Assembly: GCA_900552005.1 (NCBI GenBank) | Contig: URXU01000012.1 | Coordinates: 1 to 32,994 of the forward strand | DNA from: an uncultured Phascolarctobacterium sp. | GTDB taxonomy: Bacteria; Bacillota; Negativicutes; Acidaminococcales; Acidaminococcaceae | DNA length: 32,994 nt | Reading direction: 5' to 3' | Part shown: piece by piece, positions 21,214 to 29,481 of the stretch | How positions within the stretch are numbered: the stretch's first letter is position 1 | Layout of the letters: each line of letters starts with the position of its first letter | Translations under genes and position numbers: made by a program | Notes under the pieces: model-generated | The model's input: the letters and a program-made list of their open reading frames with translations, nothing else | Database searches by the model: none | Told to the model about the DNA's origin: nothing

Positions 21214-24200
21214 ATGTTTTAATTTTAAATACCAGTGAATAAATAACCGGCAGGACAATTAAAGTAAGCAAGGTAGCACCGGTAAGGCCGGCGGCAATCG
21301 CTACAGCAATGGCGTTCCAAAAGATGCTGGCAAAAAGCGGGATAAGTCCCAGCACCGTAGTAAAGGCGGCCAGCATGATGGGACGAAAACGGACAATTGC
21401 CGATTCAACCAGCGCGTCCAGCGGCCGCATGCCCATATCCAGATGCTGCTGAATCTGATCAATAAGAACTACGCTGTTGCGGATAATGATGCCTGTCAGA
21501 GCCAGAATGCCCAGCTCGGCCATGAAACCCAGTGTCGAGCGGAAAATAAGCAGACCGAAGATGACACCGATGATTCCCAGCGGAGCAGTGCAGAGAATAA
21601 CAAATAGTTTTCTTATATCCTGCAGCTGCAGCATGAGCAGAATCATCATCAGAACAATCATAACGGGTACCGGCTGCAGCAGATGCTTTAAGGTTTTCTG
21701 GCTATCCTCCAGTGAGCCGCCAATTTCAATGCGCACGCCTGCCGGAAGATTTTTGCGTAATTCTGCCAGATTATCGTATACTCTGTTGGTAACATCATTG
21801 CCTGTAACATCTTCAGTAATGCTGCCGCTGACAGTAATTGTTGGGCGCAGGTTACGGCGCCAGATCATATTGTCCTCACTGCCGTATTCAATATGGGCGA
21901 TTTGTGCCAGGGGTACGGCTCCGCCGGAGGTAGGAATAGAAACAGTTTCCAGTTGCGAAATATCGGCGCGTTCTTGAGGATCAAGCCGGAAAACAATGCC
22001 GATTTCCTGATCATTTTCCAAATAGCTGCCAACAGTGTAGCCGGAAAGCTGTGCCTGCAGCGCCAGAGCAACATTTTGGCGCGTAAGGCCCATTTGCAGC
22101 AGCTTGTCATTATCAATAACAATTTTAGCTGTGCGGGACTGTTCCATCCAGTCAAAACGGGTCATGGTAATATTTTTGTCGGCAGCCATAACTTCGCGCA
22201 CCTTCCAGGCATATTCTTTGACCTGCGCATCATCGGAGGCGCTGACACGAATCATGACGGGATAGGGAGACGGTGGGCCCAAGGGAATTGTGCGGGAGAA
22301 AATAGTTACTTCAGGCAGCTGTGAAGCAGCTAAATCCTGAATTTTCTTTTCCAGTCGTTTGCGTGCTTCCACGTCTTTGCCTACGACAACCAGCTGCGCA
22401 TAATTATCACGAGGCTGTACGGGATCGATAACCAGAACAAATCGTGGTGCACTTTCGCCAACATAGGTGGCCACACTTTGCAGGTCTTCGTCATCCTTAA
22501 TCAGTTGGGTCAGCTTTTGAGCGGCAGCGTCAGTTGTTTTGATGGAAGAGCCTTCCGGCAGATTCATCTCCACCAATAATTCAGGACGTACGGAGGCAGG
22601 GAAAAATTCCTGCTTGATAAAGCGCGTCATAAAGATGGAAAGTAAGAAAAGCGCGATGGTGATACCTAAAATTAAACCTCTGTGGCTCAGAGAAAAATGC
22701 AATAAATTGCGAAAACGGCGGTAAAAAGGAGAATTAAAATTTTCTTCCTTGATTACCGTGGGCTTAATCCATGTATAACCGAGTACGGGAGCTAAGGTGG
22801 CGGAAACCACCCAGGAAAACAGCAGAGTAATGCTCATAACCGGAAACAGGCTGAAAGCAAATTCAGAGGCGCTGGCCTGGGAAAAGGCAATGGGCATAAA
22901 ACCAAGACAGGTAATAACCGTACCGGTCAGCAGCGGCCAGGCGCAGGTTTGAAATGCGTAGGAGGCGGCTTTCATGCGTTCCCAGCCTTCTGACATTTTC
23001 ACTTCCATAAGTTCAACGACGACGATAGCGTCATCTACCAGCATCCCCAGGGAGATGACTAAGGCGCCGAGAGAGATTTTATGCAGGTCAATGCCTAAAG
23101 CGAACATGGCCGAAAAGGTGCCTAAAAGAATCAGGGGAATGCAGCAGGAAATAACGTAGCCGCTGCGGCGCCCAAGAGAGAATAGGCTGACAGCCAATAC
23201 AATAAGAATCGCTTCATAAAGGCTTTGGGAAAATTCATCAATAGAATTTTTGACAACTTCCGGCTGATTGGCAACCTGATTAAGTTCCAGTCCCAAGGGG
23301 ATTTCCTGTTTGATTTTTTCGATTTCAGCAGCCAGATTGGTACCAAGCTGAATATTGTCACCGCCGCTTTCCATAGAAACAGCAATTCCCACTGCCGGTT
23401 GACCGTTGAAATACATTTTGCTTTCCGGCGGATCAGCATAGGAACGGCTGATTGCGGCAATATCGCCCAGGCGGAAAACGCGTCCGTTGGCATTAATGGG
23501 AATATCGCTGATATTCTGCAGACTTTCCGGCGCGCCGGTGAGGCGCAGATAAGTGTTATTAACTTCCGCTTCTATCATGCCGGAGGGATTAACGGAGGTC
23601 TGCGCCTTGATGACGGAGGCTATGCTGTTAATATCAAGGCCCAGCTGCGATAGTTTGTCAGTATCCATCTGAACGAAGATTTTTTCCGGCTGAATGCCGA
23701 TTAGCTCTACTTTCTGCACATCCGGTACGGCATTGAAATCAAGTTTGATTTTTTCTGCGTATTGACGCATATCTTCGTAAGAATAACCGTCGCCGGTAAG
23801 AGCATAGATATTACCGTATACATCATCAAAACGATCGTTGAAATAGGGGCCGTAAACTCCTTCGGGAAGATTGCCTTTAATATCATTAACGATATTGCGC
23901 AGCTCCAGCCAGCGCTGGCGTACCTGGCTGCTGGGAACCTCATCCTGCAGGTAAACAGTAATGACCGAGGTTCCGGGCCGGGAATAACTGGTTATTTTAT
24001 CGATATTCGGTAAGGTCTGGATTTGTTTTTCCAGCTCATCCGTCAGGTGCATTTCTACTTCTTTGGCGCTGGCACCGGGCCAGGAGGCGTAAACCACCAT
24101 TTGTTTGACGGTGTAGTCCGGGTCTTCACTGCGCCCGAGAGATTTAAAGGAATAAATTCCCATGACCAGAATCAGAAAAGCAAAAAAGTAAATAATCTGT

Positions 24201-24241
24201 TTATGGTTGATGGACCATTCAGCCCAGTTGGCATGTTTCAT
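21212..24241 (-). CDS. RND efflux transporter, inner-membrane permease (1009 aa)
   Basis: A proton-driven drug or toxicant exporter that works as a trimer with a periplasmic adaptor and an outer-membrane channel. The RND plan is visible: TM1 near residues 17-30, a first large periplasmic loop (about 40-335), TM2-6 (from 342), a second loop and TM8-12 towards the end. The proton-relay pair is D403-D404 in LVDDAIVVVE, as in AcrB-type pumps. The start ATG at 24239-24241 overlaps the adaptor stop. The length is in the family range of about 1000-1050. It is the third gene of the tetR-adaptor-RND operon. No outer-membrane channel gene is adjacent, so it must use one encoded elsewhere. Substrates are unknown. 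Confidence 0.95.
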   Translation of the reverse strand: MKHANWAEWSINHKQIIYFFAFLILVMGIYSFKSLGRSEDPDYTVKQMVVYASWPGASAKEVEMHLTDELEKQIQTLPNIDKITSYSRPGTSVITVYLQDEVPSSQVRQRWLELRNIVNDIKGNLPEGVYGPYFNDRFDDVYGNIYALTGDGYSYEDMRQYAEKIKLDFNAVPDVQKVELIGIQPEKIFVQMDTDKLSQLGLDINSIASVIKAQTSVNPSGMIEAEVNNTYLRLTGAPESLQNISDIPINANGRVFRLGDIAAISRSYADPPESKMYFNGQPAVGIAVSMESGGDNIQLGTNLAAEIEKIKQEIPLGLELNQVANQPEVVKNSIDEFSQSLYEAILIVLAVSLFSLGRRSGYVISCCIPLILLGTFSAMFALGIDLHKISLGALVISLGMLVDDAIVVVELMEVKMSEGWERMKAASYAFQTCAWPLLTGTVITCLGFMPIAFSQASASEFAFSLFPVMSITLLFSWVVSATLAPVLGYTWIKPTVIKEENFNSPFYRRFRNLLHFSLSHRGLILGITIALFLLSIFMTRFIKQEFFPASVRPELLVEMNLPEGSSIKTTDAAAQKLTQLIKDDEDLQSVATYVGESAPRFVLVIDPVQPRDNYAQLVVVGKDVEARKRLEKKIQDLAASQLPEVTIFSRTIPLGPPSPYPVMIRVSASDDAQVKEYAWKVREVMAADKNITMTRFDWMEQSRTAKIVIDNDKLLQMGLTRQNVALALQAQLSGYTVGSYLENDQEIGIVFRLDPQERADISQLETVSIPTSGGAVPLAQIAHIEYGSEDNMIWRRNLRPTITVSGSITEDVTGNDVTNRVYDNLAELRKNLPAGVRIEIGGSLEDSQKTLKHLLQPVPVMIVLMMILLMLQLQDIRKLFVILCTAPLGIIGVIFGLLIFRSTLGFMAELGILALTGIIIRNSVVLIDQIQQHLDMGMRPLDALVESAIVRFRPIMLAAFTTVLGLIPLFASIFWNAIAVAIAAGLTGATLLTLIVLPVIYSLVFKIKT

Positions 24242-25356
24242 CAGCCTTCACCGCCTTTTAAAAGACGCACTTCCTGCTGCTCGGTAAGTTTGTTGATGCC
24301 GGCTGTTACAATTTTATCTCCTTGCTTGAGCCCGCCTGTGATTACTACATTATTGCCGCTGTAGGCGCCGATAGTTACATTTATAAGATGCACGCGGAGC
24401 TTTTCATCTACCAGCCAGACCTGGGGCTGCTTATCGCGCTGATAAATGGCTTCGATGGGCAGCAGAATGTCCTTGCTGCTGCCTGTGTGGAAGCTGACTT
24501 TGGCTGTCATGCCAAGTTTTGCTTCTGCTGGCAGGTTATCGACTGCGACGCATATTTTATAGGTCTTGGTTGCCGGATCGGCTATTGGCGAAATTTCACG
24601 GATATGACCGGCAGCCTGCTGCGGCAAAGCCCAAAAGCTGATTTGAGCCGGCTGGCCCACATGCAGATTATCCAGCTGATTTTCCGGTACATTAATCTGA
24701 ATTTCACGTTCTCCGTTTCTGATAACGGTAACAAGCGGCGTACCTGCGGCAGCTATTTGTCCGACTTCACCGGTTATATTGGCAACAACGCCGTCAGCGT
24801 CACTGCGAAGATTAGTATACTCCAGCTGATTGGCGGCAGTATTAACCTGAGCCTGGGCTTGACGCAGTGCGGCATCAGCAGCATTTAGCTGGGTGTTGTA
24901 CTGATCTAATACGGCCTGGCTGACAGCACCGCTGGCATACAGCTGACGATAGCGGGCCGCGTTATCTGCTGCCAGCTTCTGATTGGCTGCTGCCGAAGAT
25001 AGCTGGGCATTACTGCTTTCCACGGATTGCAGAACATCCTTGGGGTCAATGGTCATTAAAATTTGCCCGGACTGCACCGTATCGCCAATATTGACGGGAC
25101 GGGAATTTATTTTGCCCGTAACCTGAAAGGCAAGATTGCTTTCATAACGTCCGTGCACTTCTCCTGGATAGACATTAGCAAGGGATGTATCGCTTTCACC
25201 GACAGTAATTGTGCGAACCAAGGGTATGGTTTTTTCCGAGACAGGCTGGGCGGTAATGCTGCTGTATATGTGCCAGCCGGCAGCTACGATGCAGACGGCA
25301 GCTGCGCCGATAACTGCTTTTTTCTTGTTGGATGCTGACAAAATATGCTGTAACAT
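24241..25356 (-). CDS. RND efflux periplasmic adaptor (membrane fusion protein, 371 aa)
   Basis: It links the inner-membrane RND permease to an outer-membrane channel across the periplasm. An N-terminal membrane anchor (about residues 14-34) is followed by the barrel-sandwich/lipoyl halves (VTGKINSRPVNIGDTVQSGQ, then DADGVVANITGEVGQ), a helical hairpin rich in Ala/Gln (about 105-180), a beta-barrel domain and a membrane-proximal domain. No convincing lipobox is seen. The start ATG at 25354-25356 follows GGAGGATTGCACC. It overlaps the permease start by one base and lies 18 bases after the tetR stop, so all three are co-transcribed. Such adaptors confer little specificity on their own. Confidence 0.93.
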   Translation of the reverse strand: MLQHILSASNKKKAVIGAAAVCIVAAGWHIYSSITAQPVSEKTIPLVRTITVGESDTSLANVYPGEVHGRYESNLAFQVTGKINSRPVNIGDTVQSGQILMTIDPKDVLQSVESSNAQLSSAAANQKLAADNAARYRQLYASGAVSQAVLDQYNTQLNAADAALRQAQAQVNTAANQLEYTNLRSDADGVVANITGEVGQIAAAGTPLVTVIRNGEREIQINVPENQLDNLHVGQPAQISFWALPQQAAGHIREISPIADPATKTYKICVAVDNLPAEAKLGMTAKVSFHTGSSKDILLPIEAIYQRDKQPQVWLVDEKLRVHLINVTIGAYSGNNVVITGGLKQGDKIVTAGINKLTEQQEVRLLKGGEG

Positions 25357-25374
25357 GGTGCAATCCTCCTGTAA

Positions 25375-25980
25375 TTAGCTTAAAGAAGCAAGATAGGTAT
25401 TTAAGGCCTGCGTCAGGTAATCAATTTCGCCGCCGGCGGCAAAATTGCCCAGATCGCGTATTTGATTATGAGTAAGAAAGAAAAACATAATAATGCTTTC
25501 CAGCGTAAAAGCTACATGGGTAGGCTGAATCCGGCAGTGAATTTCATCACAGGCCAGTGCTTCGCTGACAAGTTCCGTCATAAACTGATGAATTTTATAT
25601 AAACGGTTTTTGATGAAATTCTCAAACATGGGCTGCGGTGCAAGCAGTTCCCTGTAAATAAGCTGGATGCAGTGCGGATGCTTTTTTTGCAGATGCGCAA
25701 TGGAATGAACATAATGCTGCAGTTTGGTCAGTGGTGAAACTTCTAACTGACGGATATTATTGATCAGCTGTAAAAAAATTTCCGACTGATTGTTTAAAAC
25801 TTCCTGATAAAGATTTTTTTTGCCGCCGAAATAATAAGAAACCAAAGCGCTGTTGACGCCGCTGGCAGTTGCAATCTGCTTTAGGGAAACAGCGTTGAAA
25901 TTATCTGAGGCAAACAGATTAATAGCCGCCTGCAGGATTTTTTCCGCGCTGTGACTTGTATTATGGGAATTTTCTGACAT
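25375..25980 (-). CDS. TetR-family transcriptional regulator of the efflux operon (201 aa)
   Basis: A probable ligand-responsive repressor. The N-terminal HTH is clear: residues 12-58 contain AEKILQAAINLFA, then VSLKQIATASGVNSALVSYYF and GGKKNLY, the pattern of the family. The C-terminal domain (60-201) is helical and should bind the inducer. ATG at 25978-25980 is chosen because GAGG precedes it at eight bases and the protein then begins just ahead of the HTH; the open frame to 26067 would run across the promoter and palindrome. The perfect palindrome at 26001-26022 overlaps its promoter, so it most likely represses itself and the two efflux genes. Its ligand is unknown. Confidence 0.9.
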   Translation of the reverse strand: MSENSHNTSHSAEKILQAAINLFASDNFNAVSLKQIATASGVNSALVSYYFGGKKNLYQEVLNNQSEIFLQLINNIRQLEVSPLTKLQHYVHSIAHLQKKHPHCIQLIYRELLAPQPMFENFIKNRLYKIHQFMTELVSEALACDEIHCRIQPTHVAFTLESIIMFFFLTHNQIRDLGNFAAGGEIDYLTQALNTYLASLS

Positions 25981-26000
25981 ACTTGGTACCTCGAACAGTA

Positions 26001-26022
26001 AATTTAATTGATCAATTAAATT
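26001..26022. promoter_or_regulatory. Perfect 22-bp palindrome, likely TetR operator
   Basis: The half-site AATTTAATTGA (26001-26011) is followed directly by its exact reverse complement (26012-26022). It lies between tetR and rmuC and overlaps the minus-strand -10 TATAAT at 26020-26025, so a bound regulator would block transcription of the efflux operon. Confidence 0.8.
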
Positions 26023-26048
26023 ATACACTAAAATACGCCGGCTGTAAT
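26020..26048 (-). promoter_or_regulatory. Promoter of the tetR-efflux operon
   Basis: Minus-strand TATAAT (26020-26025) is a perfect -10 box. The -35 is weak (TTACAG or similar around 26042-26048), consistent with a promoter with modest basal strength or one needing help. Confidence 0.5.
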
Positions 26049-26056
26049 TTGTTTCT

Positions 26057-26086
26057 TTGCTAAGCATGGTACTTATTTGCTATAAT
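26057..26086 (+). promoter_or_regulatory. Promoter of rmuC with extended -10
   Basis: TATAAT (26081-26086) is preceded by TGC, an extended -10, with TTGCTA (26057-26062) 18 bases upstream. Confidence 0.6.
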
Positions 26087-26123
26087 CTATTATGCCGTAA
26101 ATTTTAATTCAGGAGAAGATAGC

Positions 26124-27278
26124 ATGGAATGGCTGATGTATGTATCTGTAACAGTATGCTTGCTGCTGTTAATTGTCATATTATTTTTACTGGTGAGAAA
26201 AAATAATGAACCCAGGCAGGATGACAGCCTGCAAAGACTGGAAATATTGGAACGCACTTTTTACGAAGCGATAAGAGATTTGCGGAGTGAGCAAAATACG
26301 TTGGCCAGAGCCTCAAGAATGGAAAACCAGCAGTCGTCAGATCGAATTAGTGAACAGATTGATAAAAGAGTTGCGCGGCTGGCAGATTTGACCAACAGAA
26401 ATCTGGAGCAGATTCGTTTTACCGTTGACGAAAGGCTAAATACTTCTTTGGAGCAAAAGTTTGCTCTTGTAAGCAAAAGACTGGAAGAAATGCACCGTGG
26501 CTTGGGTGAAATGCAAAGCCTGTCGGTAGGGATTGATGAACTGCGCCGTATTATGACCAATGTTAAGACCCGCGGTATTTGGGGTGAAATGCAGCTGGCG
26601 TCGCTGCTTTATGATATGCTGCCGCGGTCAAGGGTGGCAGAAAACGTCGAGGTACGTCCGCGCAGCAACTGCCGCGTGGAATTTGCTCTGCGCATACCTC
26701 AGGGAAACGGTGAGACATTGCTGCCCATTGATGCTAAATTTCCTCAGGAGGATTATCAGCGCCTGCAGACGGCCAGAGAGCAGGGAAATGCAGCCGATGC
26801 GGAAACAGCATTAAAACAGCTGGAACGCCGTTTAAAAAGTGAAGCGAAAGATATTAAGGAAAAGTATCTGCAGCCGCCTTATTCTACAGATTTTGCGGTT
26901 ATGTACCTGCCCAGCGAAGGACTGTTTACAGAAGCGGTAAATATACAGGGACTGAGTGATGAGCTGCAGCGTACTTATCGGGTCTGCCTGGCGGGGCCAA
27001 CTACTTTGGCGGCACTGCTCAGCAGCTTGCAGGCAGGTTTTCGCGCAATTGCCGTTCAGCAGCAGACTGATAAAGTATGGCAGCTTTTATCAGCCGTTCT
27101 GCATGATCTGGAAAAGCTTTCGGAAGCTTTGGAAAAGACCGGCAAAAAACTGAATGAGGCTTCCAACAGCATGGCATTGGCCAAGAAAAAGGTAGCGGCC
27201 ATCAGCAAGAAATTGCAGGACGCGGAAGAAATTAATGGACTGGAGAAAAAGGAGGCAGAACGTGCAGGAGCAGAATAA
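26124..27278 (+). CDS. rmuC: RmuC family protein (384 aa)
   Basis: RmuC-type proteins limit recombination at inverted repeats and belong to a nuclease-like fold; the biochemical activity is not settled. There is an N-terminal membrane anchor (residues 4-24), a coiled coil (about 35-135), and the RmuC domain (from about 140) with GIWGEMQLASLLYDML, DAKFPQEDYQRL and LPSEGLF, all recognisable family stretches. The tail (345-384) is Lys/Glu-rich. ATG 26124 follows AGGAGA. The gene has its own extended -10 promoter and diverges from tetR. Its 3' end overlaps the start of the small membrane protein gene, with that gene's GGAGG inside the last codons. Confidence 0.93.
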   Translation: MEWLMYVSVTVCLLLLIVILFLLVRKNNEPRQDDSLQRLEILERTFYEAIRDLRSEQNTLARASRMENQQSSDRISEQIDKRVARLADLTNRNLEQIRFTVDERLNTSLEQKFALVSKRLEEMHRGLGEMQSLSVGIDELRRIMTNVKTRGIWGEMQLASLLYDMLPRSRVAENVEVRPRSNCRVEFALRIPQGNGETLLPIDAKFPQEDYQRLQTAREQGNAADAETALKQLERRLKSEAKDIKEKYLQPPYSTDFAVMYLPSEGLFTEAVNIQGLSDELQRTYRVCLAGPTTLAALLSSLQAGFRAIAVQQQTDKVWQLLSAVLHDLEKLSEALEKTGKKLNEASNSMALAKKKVAAISKKLQDAEEINGLEKKEAERAGAE

Positions 27279-27471
27279 CCATCATAAAAGGCCACCTCTT
27301 TTTATCAGAATATTTTTATGGGGCTACGCATTTTTGTGGCTGAACATGATCTTTGTAGCCGGACTCAACAGTATTGCTCTGGGCCATATTGATTATGACA
27401 GCGCCAGCTTTGCCTTGGCGTTGAGTCTGGGGTTCTATTTTATTTTCAAGTATCTGCCGCGTTTGTTGTAG
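27262..27471 (+). CDS. Small two-helix membrane protein (69 aa)
   Basis: An unrecognised protein with two hydrophobic segments (about residues 13-36 and 48-66) joined by a short polar loop, and a basic N-terminus with a His-His-Lys-Arg cluster. GTG 27262 is taken as start because AAAGGAGG ends seven bases before it; the open frame back to 27235 would start inside rmuC without a ribosome binding site. It overlaps the 3' end of rmuC by 17 bases, so the two are translationally linked. Nothing in the sequence names a function. Confidence 0.6.
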   Translation: MQEQNNHHKRPPLFIRIFLWGYAFLWLNMIFVAGLNSIALGHIDYDSASFALALSLGFYFIFKYLPRLL

Positions 27472-27491
27472 GGTTATCTGCTGCGGATTGC

Positions 27492-27520
27492 TTGTAAAAA
27501 TAAAATGGGCGTAGTATAAT
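27492..27520 (+). promoter_or_regulatory. Promoter of yebC
   Basis: TTGTAA (27492-27497) and a perfect TATAAT (27515-27520) are separated by 17 bases. Confidence 0.65.
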
Positions 27521-27573
27521 ATTATGGTAATTATGAAAATTTTAGTCACAGAGAAGTTTGGAGGAATTTAAGT

Positions 27574-28317
27574 ATGTCAGGACATTCTAAATGGGCCAAT
27601 ATTAAACATAAAAAAGGTAAAGCCGATGCTTTGCGCGGTAAAATTACCACCAAAATCAGCAGAGAGATTACCATTGCCGTAAGAATGGGCGGCGCTGATC
27701 CTACCGGTAATATGAAACTGAAACTGGCTTTGTCCAAGGCAAAAGCTAATAATATCCCGAAAGATAATATTCAACGCGCTATTCAAAAGGGCCAGGGCGC
27801 TCTGGAAGGCAGCAATTATGAAGAAATCACTTATGAAGGCTACGGTCCCGCAGGTGTAGCTATCATGGTAAGCGCACTTACCGATAACCGCAATCGTACC
27901 GCAGCTGATGTACGTCATGTATTTTCCAAACACGGCGGCAACATGGGCGAAACCGGCTGCGTAAACTGGATGTTTAAACGCAAAGGCATTTTTGCTATCA
28001 GCAGTGAAGCCGGCGTTAGTGAAGATGATCTGATGATGATGACTCTGGAAGCTGGTGCGGAAGACATTAAAGGTGATGGCGACGGCTTTGAGATTGTTAC
28101 CCAGCCTGAAGATTTTGAAGCTGTTGAAAAAGCTTTGGCTGACAATAACATTGAAGTAGAAATGTCCGAAATCACCATGGTGCCCGATACCATGGCAGAA
28201 CTGAGCGCAGAAGATGCCGAAAAAGTTCAGAAGATGCTGGATGCACTTGATGATCTTGATGACGTGCAGGACGTATATACCAATGCAGACCTGCCGGAGG
28301 ACGAAGACGAAGAATAA
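27574..28317 (+). CDS. yebC: YebC/PmpR family protein (247 aa)
   Basis: Members are described as transcriptional regulators and, more recently, as ribosome-associated factors easing translation of proline-rich stretches. The signature N-terminus MSGHSKWANIKHKK is present, followed by the typical basic first domain (GKITTKISREITIA), the GYGPAGVAIMV core and an acidic C-terminus ending in Asp/Glu. The length of 247 is standard. ATG 27574 follows GGAGG. It has its own promoter and a terminator directly after it, and sits just upstream of ruvC, the usual neighbour in many bacteria. The regulatory targets here are unknown. Confidence 0.95.
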   Translation: MSGHSKWANIKHKKGKADALRGKITTKISREITIAVRMGGADPTGNMKLKLALSKAKANNIPKDNIQRAIQKGQGALEGSNYEEITYEGYGPAGVAIMVSALTDNRNRTAADVRHVFSKHGGNMGETGCVNWMFKRKGIFAISSEAGVSEDDLMMMTLEAGAEDIKGDGDGFEIVTQPEDFEAVEKALADNNIEVEMSEITMVPDTMAELSAEDAEKVQKMLDALDDLDDVQDVYTNADLPEDEDEE

Positions 28318-28323
28318 TAAAAA

Positions 28324-28347
28324 AGCAGGCTGACCGCCTGCTTTTTT
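28324..28347 (+). terminator. Rho-independent terminator after yebC
   Basis: AGCAGGC (28324-28330) pairs with GCCTGCT (28336-28342) around TGACC, followed by T residues; flanking A and T runs extend the stem. Confidence 0.85.
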
Positions 28348-28381
28348 CTATAATTTTAACGATTTGGAATGGAGAGTTATC

Positions 28382-28876
28382 TTGCTGGCTTTAGGAATTG
28401 ATCCCGGTACGGCGATTTGCGGTTATGGACTGGTCGATTTGACCGGCAACAGGCTGCGCCCTATACACTACGGCGCTGTTTTTACAGATAAAGATATGCT
28501 GCCTGAGATGCGGCTGAAAAAAATTTATGATGAAATCTCGGCATTGATAGAGACTTATAAACCTGATATTATGAGTGTGGAGCAGTTATTTTTTAACCGG
28601 AACGTTACAACAGCCATTGCGGTTGGTCAGGCCAGAGGTGTAGTGCTGCTGACAGCAGCCAATAAGTCGCTGCCAGTACTGGAATTTACGCCGATGCAGA
28701 TTAAACTGGCGGTAGTAGGCACCGGCAGTGCCAATAAGGAGCAGGTTACTTATATGGTACAGCATTTGCTGAATATCAGGCAAAAGCCCAAACCGGATGA
28801 TGTGGCTGATGCGCTGGCAGTAGCTATTTGCGGATTGCATACGGCGGCAACCAGAAGATGGCAGGAGTTGAAATAA
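28382..28876 (+). CDS. ruvC: Holliday junction endonuclease RuvC (164 aa)
   Basis: It cuts four-way junctions symmetrically after RuvAB branch migration. The acidic catalytic set is in place: D7 (GIDPGT), E67 (SVEQLFF), and D140 and D143 (PDDVADALA). The length matches the family. The start is TTG 28382: the family begins MLALGIDPG-like, and GGAGAG (28371-28376) lies five bases upstream. An earlier TTG at 28364 gives six extra residues without a good ribosome binding site. The stop is immediately followed by the ATG of ruvA (no gap), so the genes are tightly coupled. A bare TATAAT at 28349-28354 lies upstream without a good -35. Confidence 0.96.
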   Translation: MLALGIDPGTAICGYGLVDLTGNRLRPIHYGAVFTDKDMLPEMRLKKIYDEISALIETYKPDIMSVEQLFFNRNVTTAIAVGQARGVVLLTAANKSLPVLEFTPMQIKLAVVGTGSANKEQVTYMVQHLLNIRQKPKPDDVADALAVAICGLHTAATRRWQELK

Positions 28877-29479
28877 ATGATAGGTGCATTAAAGGGAACG
28901 GTAGCCCAGCTGGAGGCTGATTACTGTATTATTGATACTGCCGGCGGCGTAGGATACAGAGTTTTTATGCCAGGCGCTCATCTGGCGCAGCTGACAATGG
29001 GCAAAGAAATAAGAGTGCATGTGCATACGGCAGTTCGCGAAGATGCCATCATGCTCTACGGCTTTTTAAGCAGGGAGTACTATGATTTATTTGAAATTCT
29101 GCTTACCGTAAGCGGCGTTGGGCCTAAAATGGCCTTGGGAATTTTATCCGCCATCAAGCCTGATGCGTTTTATCTGGCCGTACGCAATAAGGATGTCAAG
29201 ATGCTGGTCAAGCTTCCCGGCGTTGGTAAAAAAACAGCGGAACGCATGCTGCTGGAGCTGAAAGACAAAATCAGCGGCTCGGCCGGCGAAACTGATGAAA
29301 TTCAGGAAACGGTGGAGGCCGGCGGCAGCGGCGCAGTGGCAGAGGCCATTGAGGCGCTGGTATCTTTGGGATACACCAACAGCGAGATTATGCCGGTGCT
29401 GAAACAAATACCTGACTGCAGCAGCCTGAGCGGCGAAGCCATATTGCGGCAGGCGCTTAAATTGTTTGCAAGGAGATAA
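28877..29479 (+). CDS. ruvA: Holliday junction branch-migration protein RuvA (200 aa)
   Basis: It binds four-way junctions as a tetramer and loads RuvB. Domain I is the OB-fold (1-65, MIGALKGTVAQLEADYCIID...), domain II carries two helix-hairpin-helix motifs (79-91, VSGVGPKMALGIL; 114-126, LPGVGKKTAERML), and domain III (150-200) is the flexible RuvB-contacting helix bundle. The length is standard. ATG 28877 follows the ruvC stop directly, and ruvB starts two bases after its own stop. Confidence 0.97.
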   Translation: MIGALKGTVAQLEADYCIIDTAGGVGYRVFMPGAHLAQLTMGKEIRVHVHTAVREDAIMLYGFLSREYYDLFEILLTVSGVGPKMALGILSAIKPDAFYLAVRNKDVKMLVKLPGVGKKTAERMLLELKDKISGSAGETDEIQETVEAGGSGAVAEAIEALVSLGYTNSEIMPVLKQIPDCSSLSGEAILRQALKLFARR

Positions 29480-29481
29480 AA

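Noticed and set aside
28349..28354. TATAAT just upstream of ruvC
   Set aside because: It directly follows the yebC terminator but has no acceptable -35 box or extended -10, so I did not list it as a promoter, although it may be weakly active.
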